A stretch of 54,307 nt of DNA, from positions 1 to 54,307 of the forward strand of contig CASDUP010000028.1 in the NCBI GenBank assembly GCA_949283955.1, read 5' to 3'. Origin of the DNA: an uncultured Verrucomicrobiota bacterium (GTDB lineage Bacteria > Verrucomicrobiota > Verrucomicrobiia > Opitutales > Intestinicryptomonadaceae). Made by a program: the position numbers and the translations under genes. Below are positions 45,329 to 52,386 of this stretch, piece by piece; positions within the stretch are counted from its first letter, which is position 1, and each line of letters starts with the position of its first letter. Under the pieces are notes generated by a model. It made no database searches, was not told the DNA's origin, and saw only the letters and a list, made by a program, of their open reading frames with translations.

Positions 45329-46168
45329 TCAATTTTCCGCCTCCACTTTTACGAGAACCAAAACCTCCCGCAGGCTCTCTATACCCCGTACGAGATCCAC
45401 TGTTCCGTATTTGAAAATTCCGTCGGAGGCGAAGGAAAGCCCGCTGACCCAGCCTATAGGAATTCCGTCGGGGAAAGTTCCCGCAAGCGAAGATGTGACA
45501 AGTTTAAGAGGCTTCGAGACGCTCGGCGAAAAATCCTCTGGAACGTCCCTTACTTCCCCTATCGGACGCCCGAAGGCGAGGGCCCCTGCCCCGGTAAATA
45601 TCACGGGCCTGTCATCTCCCTCGAAATGCGCCGCCATTCTAAACTGCGGGCTGCTCGCCAACTCCACGACAGACGTGTACAGATGCACCTCGGAAACCCT
45701 CCCGACAACCCCCGAAGAGGAAATGACCGCGCTTCCTTCCTTTATTCCGTGGAGGCTCCCCTTGCGAATCACCAGCCTTTGCCACCACGCGTTGAGGCTT
45801 CTGTCGGAAATTCTGGCCACTACGCCCTGGTAGTTGTCGAACGACGGAATATCCAAAATTTTTTCGTATCTGCCGATTTGGGCCTTCAAAGTCTTGTTTT
45901 CCATCAGCCGAAGCTCGTAGGCCGCATTCACCCTCGCCAAATCCCTACCAGCCTCTATCAGCGCCGTCTTTGAATTTGAATGAAGTGCCCAGAATTTTTC
46001 AAGGTCGCTCAACTGCGAAGGGATCGCGTAAAGGGGAGCCCTAAATTCGGCGAAAGTGGCTCCAAAAAAACTCTCTTTTCCAAGGAAGGAAGGCAAAATC
46101 AAACATGCTAGAATCGTCCCCGCGAAAACGGCGAGGCTCTGAATGTGCGTCATCTTTCTGTTTGCCAT
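45329..46168 (-). CDS. mreC: Rod shape-determining protein MreC
   Basis: This 279-residue protein has a membrane anchor (about residues 10-28), a periplasmic coiled coil (about 60-105, ending MENKTLKAQIGRYEKIL) and the double beta-barrel domain of MreC (about 110-275), with the GVVGRVSEVHLYTSVVELASSP motif. MreC links MreB inside to PBP2 outside. The order mreB-mreC-mreD-mrdA is canonical. It follows mreB after 71 nt containing a terminator-like hairpin, and mreD starts 19 nt after its stop. Confidence 0.94.
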   Translation of the reverse strand: MANRKMTHIQSLAVFAGTILACLILPSFLGKESFFGATFAEFRAPLYAIPSQLSDLEKFWALHSNSKTALIEAGRDLARVNAAYELRLMENKTLKAQIGRYEKILDIPSFDNYQGVVARISDRSLNAWWQRLVIRKGSLHGIKEGSAVISSSGVVGRVSEVHLYTSVVELASSPQFRMAAHFEGDDRPVIFTGAGALAFGRPIGEVRDVPEDFSPSVSKPLKLVTSSLAGTFPDGIPIGWVSGLSFASDGIFKYGTVDLVRGIESLREVLVLVKVEAEN

Positions 46169-46182
46169 CTCGCGAATCCCTC

Positions 46183-46216
46183 AAAAAACAAAGCCGCGCG
46201 GCGAAAGCCCCGCGGC
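46183..46216 (-). terminator. Terminator-like hairpin between mreB and mreC
   Basis: On the - strand GCCGCG (46216-46211) pairs with CGCGGC (46198-46193), with an inner GGC/GCC stem around a UUUC loop and one G-G mismatch. A UUUGUUUUUU run follows (46192-46183). This has the form of an intrinsic terminator, but mreC follows 15 nt later on the same strand. It probably attenuates, leaving mreB transcript in excess over mreCD-mrdA. Confidence 0.75.
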
Positions 46217-46239
46217 GACAACGGCGGCGAAGCTTTTTG

Positions 46240-47259
46240 CTATTGGTTCTCGTTCTTCCACCAAGATAGGTCCTGCAAAACAACTCCCGTTCCGTTCACT
46301 ACGGCGCGGAGAGGATCGTCCGCCACAAAGCACGGAATTCCCGTGATGTCGGAAACCCTCCTGTCGAGATTCCTTATGAGAGCCCCTCCGCCGGCGAGAA
46401 CTATTCCCCTGTCGACCAAGTCCGCGCTCAATTCCGGAGGGCAGTGTTCGAGAGCCTCCTTTATCAAATCCGTAATGGCGTTGAAGGAGTCGTTCAAAGC
46501 CTCGCGTATCTCCTGAGAGGAGACATGCAAAGTTTTCGGAAGACCAGCCACGGCGTCGCGCCCTTTCACTTCGAGAGTGAGTTCCTTGTCGAGCTTAAAG
46601 GCGGATCCTATCTTTATTTTGATTTCCTCCGAGGTTCTCTCGCCTATCATCAAGTTGTACGCCCTCTTTATATATTGGATTATTGCCGCGTCAAATGCGT
46701 CCCCTCCCACTCGAACGCTCTTGGAATAGACCACTCCCGCAAGCGATATTATAGCGACTTCCGTTGTTCCCCCGCCTATGTCAACTATCATGCTCGCCCT
46801 CGCGTCCCACACGGGAAGCCCTACTCCTATGGCCGCAGCAAGGGGTTCTTCCATGAGGTAGACGAGCCTGGCTCCCGCGCGTATCGCCGACTCCTTCACC
46901 GCCCTTCTCTCGACTGCCGTTATTCCCGAAGGGACCGCCACCACCACTCTTGGAGCCACAAATTTCAACTGGTTTCCGGCGTTTTCTATAAAATACCGAA
47001 GCATGGTCTCCGTTATGTCGAAGTCCGCTATAACTCCGTCTTTCATTGGGCGCAATGCCGTTATGTTTCCCGGGGTACGGCCGAGCATTTTCTTGGCCTT
47101 CTCTCCCACTGCCAAAACTTTTTTAGAGTTGTTATAGACTGCCACCACGCTTGGCTCGCTCATTATAACGCCCCTGTCCTTCGCGTAAACGAGAGTGTTG
47201 GCCGTGCCCAAATCTATACCGATATCGTTTGAAAGAAGCCCCTTTATTATGCCTGCCAT
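46240..47259 (-). CDS. mreB: Rod shape-determining protein MreB (bacterial actin)
   Basis: This 339-residue actin homologue has the phosphate-1 motif GIDLGTANTLVYAKDRG, VPSGITAVERRAV, EEPLAAAIG, the phosphate-2 motif VDIGGGTTEVAII, and the adenosine motif LAGGGALIRNLD. It polymerises under the inner membrane and directs cell-wall synthesis. It is the first gene of the shape operon; upstream (47260-47455) is the divergent gap to dsbD, which must hold the promoter. A TTGACA lies at 47369-47364 on the - strand, about 105 nt before the start. Confidence 0.97.
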   Translation of the reverse strand: MAGIIKGLLSNDIGIDLGTANTLVYAKDRGVIMSEPSVVAVYNNSKKVLAVGEKAKKMLGRTPGNITALRPMKDGVIADFDITETMLRYFIENAGNQLKFVAPRVVVAVPSGITAVERRAVKESAIRAGARLVYLMEEPLAAAIGVGLPVWDARASMIVDIGGGTTEVAIISLAGVVYSKSVRVGGDAFDAAIIQYIKRAYNLMIGERTSEEIKIKIGSAFKLDKELTLEVKGRDAVAGLPKTLHVSSQEIREALNDSFNAITDLIKEALEHCPPELSADLVDRGIVLAGGGALIRNLDRRVSDITGIPCFVADDPLRAVVNGTGVVLQDLSWWKNENQ

Positions 47260-47363
47260 ATTGCGCCTTGTTAAAATTGGAGTACCCCCATATTTTTGTT
47301 GCCGAAAACCCGCCGCAAAAATACAACCGTCTTGCGTAGAGTAAACTATTTTCGTAGAAATGT

Positions 47364-47369
47364 TGTCAA
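47364..47369 (-). promoter_or_regulatory. Candidate -35 element for mreB
   Basis: TTGACA on the - strand, about 105 nt before the mreB ATG. At spacings of 15-17 no good TATAAT-like box is seen; TAGTTT is the nearest (spacing 15). Similar TTGACA sequences occur before the HAD gene and glyQS, also without clear -10 boxes. The support is weak. Confidence 0.25.
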
Positions 47370-47455
47370 TATTTTAAAATTATGCAAAAAAATCATTTTA
47401 AAGGCGAAATCGGCTTGAAAGCCGCTTGGAATGTTTCGTTTTTTTTGACAAGCGT

Positions 47456-49129
47456 ATGAAAAAATTTTTTACCGCATCGTTTTTACTATTTTCCCTCCTT
47501 TTGCCGTTTTCGGAGGCGTTTGCATCGAATTCCGAGACGGAAAAAAGCGGCGGGGTATCGGTTCGGCTCACGCTCTCGCGAATCGAAAATTCCCCAGAAA
47601 TTTCCGCTAAGATCAGTTTTAGCATTCCGAAAGGGATTCACATATACGGAAAAAATCCCGGCGGGGGAGGCCTTCCGACAAAGATAACCTGGAAATTGCC
47701 GAAGGGAGCTTCCGTCTCCGAAGGCAAATGGCCCGAACCTCAGATATTTGAATTCATGGGAGTGAAATCCTTGGGATATGGAGGAGATTTTTCGGTGGAT
47801 TATTCCATAAAATCCGATTCAGAAATAACCGCCAAAGTTGAATGGCTCGCATGCGGACAACTGTGCGTTCCGGGAAGTGCCGTATTGTCTGAAAAAATTC
47901 CACCTTTAGAAAAAAATCTCCATGAGGTTGAAAATTCGGAAGGGGGAATATGGCCTATCTTACTCGCCGCCTTCGCAGGTGGGATTATTTTAAACCTAAT
48001 GCCGTGCGTGTTTCCGGTAATAGGAATAAAAATTATGTCGTTTACTTCGAGCGCCGGAGATACAAGATCCAAAGCTCTGGCCAATTCGGGAGCCTACTCG
48101 GCGGGAATCGTGTCGAGCTTCTTAGCTCTCGGTGCTCTTCTTCTTTGGGCAAGATCCCTGGGCGAGGAAATAGGCTGGGGATTTCAGCTTCAAAATCCAA
48201 CTTTCTCCGCGTCGATGGCTCTCCTATTTTTTGCGATGGGACTGTCGTTTGCGGGAGCATTTGAAGTGGGAGGATTATCTCCTGCGGGAAAATTTGGAGG
48301 AGGAAAATATCTATCGTCGTTTCTGAGCGGAGTGCTAGCCGTGCTTGCAGCAAGCCCCTGCACCGCCCCGTTTATGGGAACAGCGGTCGGAGCTGCACTG
48401 TCGTCGAATGCGGCCAACTCCCTGGCAATATTCGGAGCTATGGGAGTGGGAATGGCATTCCCCTACGTGGCGCTTACGGCTTTTCCGCCCGTAATGCGGG
48501 CCCTGCCGAAACCCGGAGCCTGGATGGATATACTCAAGCAAATTCTCTCTATTCCCTTATTTGCAAGCGCGATATGGCTCGCCTCCGTATTCGGTGCCCA
48601 AACCGGAACTCCGGGATTGACGCGATTGCTTTTAGCTGCTCTCGCGCTCGCGGTGGGGCTCAGAATCTACGGAATCTGGGGAACTCCGGTAAATCCGAAA
48701 AAAACCAGGCTCATTTCGGTGGCGCTTGCCGCTCTTTCGATAGCCTCAGCCGCTTTTATAGCGGCAAATTCTTCGAACACCGGCTCCAAAAATTCCGAGG
48801 GAGATTGGAGCGCCCAAAAAGTGGAATCTCTCAGGCGGGAGGGAAATGTTGTTGTGGTGGATTTTACCGCGGCATGGTGCCTTACTTGCCAATTCAACAA
48901 GATAGCCTTCTCCGAAGTAAAAGATGTTTTTAAAGCGGAAAACAAAACTGTGCTATTGACGGCCGATTGGACAAACCGGAACGATTCAATATCGAAGGAG
49001 CTAGAAAAGTTCGGAAGGGCCGGAGTTCCGCTGTGCGTAGTATATCCTCCGTCGGGGGAACCCATAGTTCTTCCCGCCATTCTCACTCCCGAATTGATTA
49101 TCGGAGCGATTGACAAAGCCAAAAAATAG
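47456..49129 (+). CDS. dsbD: DsbD/ScsB-like transmembrane thiol-disulfide reductase
   Basis: This 557-residue protein has a signal peptide (about 1-23), an N-terminal immunoglobulin-like DsbD-alpha domain with cysteines C133 and C137 (CGQLC), a membrane domain of about eight helices with C184 (LMPCVFPV) and C302 (ASPCTAP), and a C-terminal thioredoxin domain with C475-x2-C478 (AWCLTC). This is the three-domain relay that carries electrons from cytoplasmic thioredoxin to the periplasm. The gene starts at the ATG at 47456 that begins the signal; a TTG at 47426 in frame is an unlikely start. It is first in the operon with lysA and ybgC, and divergent from mreB. Confidence 0.94.
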   Translation: MKKFFTASFLLFSLLLPFSEAFASNSETEKSGGVSVRLTLSRIENSPEISAKISFSIPKGIHIYGKNPGGGGLPTKITWKLPKGASVSEGKWPEPQIFEFMGVKSLGYGGDFSVDYSIKSDSEITAKVEWLACGQLCVPGSAVLSEKIPPLEKNLHEVENSEGGIWPILLAAFAGGIILNLMPCVFPVIGIKIMSFTSSAGDTRSKALANSGAYSAGIVSSFLALGALLLWARSLGEEIGWGFQLQNPTFSASMALLFFAMGLSFAGAFEVGGLSPAGKFGGGKYLSSFLSGVLAVLAASPCTAPFMGTAVGAALSSNAANSLAIFGAMGVGMAFPYVALTAFPPVMRALPKPGAWMDILKQILSIPLFASAIWLASVFGAQTGTPGLTRLLLAALALAVGLRIYGIWGTPVNPKKTRLISVALAALSIASAAFIAANSSNTGSKNSEGDWSAQKVESLRREGNVVVVDFTAAWCLTCQFNKIAFSEVKDVFKAENKTVLLTADWTNRNDSISKELEKFGRAGVPLCVVYPPSGEPIVLPAILTPELIIGAIDKAKK

Positions 49130-49159
49130 TACGACTATCCTCCACGGAAAACACAGAAA

Positions 49160-50413
49160 ATGACCACCGACAACATAAAGATTCACGACGCAAAAATCGC
49201 GGATTCCATCGCGGGCAGATTCGGCACTCCCTGCTACATTTACTTCGAGGACGAGCTAATCGCTAGGGCCAAAGCCGCTTTAAAATTTCCTAACGCTTTT
49301 GGAATAACCGTAAGGTACGCCATGAAAGCCGCTTCAAACGCGGCTATTTTAAAACTTTTCGACTCCATGGGGCTGCACATTGACGCCTCCAGTTCATGGG
49401 AGGTAAAAAGGGCTATAAAAGCGGGAATATCTCCCGAAAAAATATCGCTTTCCACGCAGCAGCTTCCGCTCGACTTAAAGGAGATAGTGGAATCGGGAGT
49501 AAAATTCAACGCGTGTTCCCTGCTCCAACTCGAAGAGTATGGGAAGCTTTTCCCCAACTCGGAGGTGGGAGTGAGGGTAAATCCTGGACTTGGAAGCGGA
49601 GGCACAAACAGGACAAACGTAGGCGGCCCGGCGTCGAGTTTTGGAATATGGAAAGACTACTTCGACAAGATAGAAGAAATAGCGGCTAAGCGCGGGCTAA
49701 AAATAATCAGGATACACACGCACATAGGTTCGGGATCGGATCCGGCCGTATGGCAGAAAGTCGCGGAAATGAGCCTTGGAACTCTCGAGAGATTCAAGGA
49801 TGCCAGAATTCTAAATATGGGAGGAGGCTACAAAGTCGCGAGAGTCGAGGGGGAAAAGGAGACCGACCTGCAAAGGATAGGCGAGCCTGTCAAGAGGCTC
49901 GTGGAGGAATTTGCCGTTAGAACCGGCAGAAAGATACATTTTGAGATAGAACCCGGAACCTTCCTGTTGGCCAACTGCGCCGCCGTTCTCGCGAGAGTTC
50001 AGGACATTTGCGACACGGGAAAAGACGGATATAAGTTTATAAAGACCGATTCCGGAATGACCGACATCTTGCGCCCGTCGATATACGGAGCGCAACACCC
50101 AATAGAAATACTCCAAAAGGTTCCGAATGGAGGTAGAGAAAAATACGTAGTTGTGGGGCACTGCTGCGAAAGCGGAGATATTTTGACTCCTGCACCCTCC
50201 GATCCGGAAGCCATAAGTGTGAGAGAGTTGAAAAAAGCAAGCGTCGGAGACTACTGCGTGATAGGCGGAGCCGGAGCCTACTGCTCCTCCATGTGCACGA
50301 TAAACTACAATTCCTACCCGGCCTCACCCGAAGTGATGATGCACTCCGACGGCTCCGTAAGCCTTATACGCAAAAGACAAACCCTCGAACAAATTCTGGA
50401 AAACGAAATTTAG
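49160..50413 (+). CDS. lysA: Diaminopimelate decarboxylase
   Basis: This 417-residue fold-type III PLP enzyme decarboxylates meso-diaminopimelate to lysine. The PLP lysine is K56 (VRYAMKAASN), with the HTHIGSGSDP motif, the glycine-rich phosphate loop (NMGGGYKVAR), EPGTFLLAN, and the C-terminal CCESGD motif (catalytic Cys and Ser-Gly-Asp). Related decarboxylases of arginine or carboxynorspermidine differ in these last signatures. It lies 30 nt after dsbD and 9 nt before the thioesterase gene. Confidence 0.92.
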   Translation: MTTDNIKIHDAKIADSIAGRFGTPCYIYFEDELIARAKAALKFPNAFGITVRYAMKAASNAAILKLFDSMGLHIDASSSWEVKRAIKAGISPEKISLSTQQLPLDLKEIVESGVKFNACSLLQLEEYGKLFPNSEVGVRVNPGLGSGGTNRTNVGGPASSFGIWKDYFDKIEEIAAKRGLKIIRIHTHIGSGSDPAVWQKVAEMSLGTLERFKDARILNMGGGYKVARVEGEKETDLQRIGEPVKRLVEEFAVRTGRKIHFEIEPGTFLLANCAAVLARVQDICDTGKDGYKFIKTDSGMTDILRPSIYGAQHPIEILQKVPNGGREKYVVVGHCCESGDILTPAPSDPEAISVRELKKASVGDYCVIGGAGAYCSSMCTINYNSYPASPEVMMHSDGSVSLIRKRQTLEQILENEI

Positions 50414-50422
50414 ACCAAGACC

Positions 50423-50821
50423 ATGCTCGAAAGCAAAACCCGGCTAAAAGTCAGATTCGCCGAAACCGACGCGATGGGAGTAGTTTACCACGCCAACTAC
50501 TTGGAATGGTGCGAAATGTCCCGCGTCGACATGATGAACTCTATCGGAATGCCCTACTCCGAACTTATTAAAATGGGATACCACCTGCCGGTTTTCGAAG
50601 CGCACCTAAACTACAAATATCCCGCAAAGTTCGACGACGACATTGAAGTGACCGCAAAAATAGCTGAAATGCCGTCGGTAAAGATCAGGGTAGACTACGA
50701 AATCCGCAGCGGGGACAGGCTTCTGGTATCCGGATATACCATGCACGCATTTGTAAACCTAAAAGGGGTTCCTGTGAAGCCCCCGAGAAATTTCCTCGAA
50801 AAGTTGTCCGAAAAATTTTGA
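50423..50821 (+). CDS. ybgC: Acyl-CoA thioesterase of the YbgC/4HBT hotdog family
   Basis: This 132-residue protein has the hotdog signature RFAETDAMGVVYHANYLEW with catalytic Asp16 and His23, and RVDYEIR as the central strand. YbgC enzymes hydrolyse short- or medium-chain acyl-CoA and in Proteobacteria are encoded beside tol-pal, which is not seen here. The context is dsbD-lysA-ybgC-glycosyltransferase. Its stop overlaps the TTG start of the glycosyltransferase gene (TTGA). Confidence 0.92.
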   Translation: MLESKTRLKVRFAETDAMGVVYHANYLEWCEMSRVDMMNSIGMPYSELIKMGYHLPVFEAHLNYKYPAKFDDDIEVTAKIAEMPSVKIRVDYEIRSGDRLLVSGYTMHAFVNLKGVPVKPPRNFLEKLSEKF

Positions 50822-52386
50822 ACAAGCCGATTAAAATTTTCGCTAAAGTCGCAATTTTAGCTGTTGCGCTCGCCGTTTTTTTCGCGGCGGGACGGAATGT
50901 AGTTTACAACGCTGCAGTCCGGCTCCCCCACGCCGACGAGGCGGAACAAGCCACGGTATTTTCAAAGTTGGACGAAAAGGGGGAATATAAATATAGCCCC
51001 TTAGGGTCGCACGGGCCCACCCTGTACTATTACGCGAAGTTTGCGAAAGATTTTTTGTTCCCGCAATACTTCTACGATTTGGATAAAAAGAAGGACCAGA
51101 AAAATATATTTAAGGAGAGAACTCTATACATTACGCTGTTGCGCCTCACCCTCCTCGTGTTTCCCATATTGACGATTTGCTCGCTTCTCCTAATGGGAAA
51201 ATACGTAAAAAACGCCTTGGTCGGGGCGGCATGCTTCGCATTTTCTTCCCTCGTTGGAATATACTCCGCGTACTTCGTCCAAGAGACGATATTTGTTTTT
51301 TGCGTGTTTGCATTCTTCAATTTGTTTTGGCTATTTCTAAAGCGCCCGAGCGTGTTTCTTGCAACCGTGTCGGGATTTTTTGCGGGAGCCGCCCAATCGA
51401 CGAAAGAGACGTTCCCCATATTTTTTGCCGCGATTTTAGCGGCGGGATTTTTATCGGGAACCCGCGATGCGAGGGAGTTTTTAGGAAAAATTGCCTCGGT
51501 TTTCGGAGCCGCGTTTTTGACTTGCTCGATAATCGTCTGCGCGGCCGTTTACTCGTCCTTCGGGGAGAACCCATCGGGCTTTGCGGACATGTTCTCCTCA
51601 TATTTCCATTTTCTGGACAAAGCCGCCGGAAACGCAAACCACTCGTCGCCTTTCTGGTATTACATAACGGACGTAATATCGCTGAAAAAATCGGAGGGCT
51701 TTTGGTTCGGAGAACTTCCCATTTGGATTCTCGCCGCCGCGGGACTTGCATGGGGATTTCTTGGAAAGGGCGACGACAACCAGAAAAGCTATGCCAAGTA
51801 TTCCGGGCTAAGCGCTCTCTTCAGCCTTCTGGCATTCTCTGCTATACCCTACAAAACCCCGTGGCTTATGCTCGTCCCGACGGTTTTTGCGTGCGCCTGC
51901 GCCGGGGCCGGAGCGGGAGCGATTATAAGCTTTGGAAAAACCAAGAGATGGAAGGCTCTGGGCTTTGCCGCTGTTTTGGCATTGATAGGCTTGCAGTTTA
52001 AACTCGAACACAACGCCGCGGTAAAATTCGCAAACGATCCCCGCAATCCGCTCTTGTATTCCGCGACGACGAGGGGAATGATAAAGCCCGTCGACAAGGT
52101 TTCCGCCGCCATAAGAAATTCCGAATACGGCAACGACACCCCGGTAGCGGTTGTAATGGCAAAGGGAGAATCCCCCTGGCCCCTTCCGTGGTATTTCGCC
52201 AAAATGAGAAATGTGGGGTATTGGAACAACGGAGAATTTCCGAAAAACTGGGGGGACTTCGAAGTGGTAATAGTCGATTCGAGGCTTGGGCACAATCTTC
52301 CCCCAGAAGAGTTCGAGGAAGAATTCGGGGGTCTGAGAAAGAATCTAAATTTGATGGTTTACACTAAGAAAAATTTATTGAAATGA
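50818..52386 (+). CDS. GT-C-type membrane glycosyltransferase (TIGR03663-like)
   Basis: This 522-residue protein has about ten membrane helices. In the first extracytoplasmic loop it carries the acidic motif HADEAEQA (residues 38-45) and later GSHGPTLYYYAKF. This pair matches the TIGR03663/Agl23 group, which belongs to the GT-C superfamily of polyprenol-phosphate-sugar transferases. The second soluble part (from about 400) lies outside the membrane. It probably transfers a sugar to an envelope lipid or protein; the acceptor is not known. The start is a TTG in the TTGA overlap with ybgC; the stop overlaps the next gene by ATGA, so the three are one transcript. Confidence 0.8.
   Translation: MNKPIKIFAKVAILAVALAVFFAAGRNVVYNAAVRLPHADEAEQATVFSKLDEKGEYKYSPLGSHGPTLYYYAKFAKDFLFPQYFYDLDKKKDQKNIFKERTLYITLLRLTLLVFPILTICSLLLMGKYVKNALVGAACFAFSSLVGIYSAYFVQETIFVFCVFAFFNLFWLFLKRPSVFLATVSGFFAGAAQSTKETFPIFFAAILAAGFLSGTRDAREFLGKIASVFGAAFLTCSIIVCAAVYSSFGENPSGFADMFSSYFHFLDKAAGNANHSSPFWYYITDVISLKKSEGFWFGELPIWILAAAGLAWGFLGKGDDNQKSYAKYSGLSALFSLLAFSAIPYKTPWLMLVPTVFACACAGAGAGAIISFGKTKRWKALGFAAVLALIGLQFKLEHNAAVKFANDPRNPLLYSATTRGMIKPVDKVSAAIRNSEYGNDTPVAVVMAKGESPWPLPWYFAKMRNVGYWNNGEFPKNWGDFEVVIVDSRLGHNLPPEEFEEEFGGLRKNLNLMVYTKKNLLK

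Noticed and set aside
47440..47452. TTGACA just before dsbD as a promoter
   Set aside because: It lies only a few bases from the start codon, leaving no room for a -10 box and leader.
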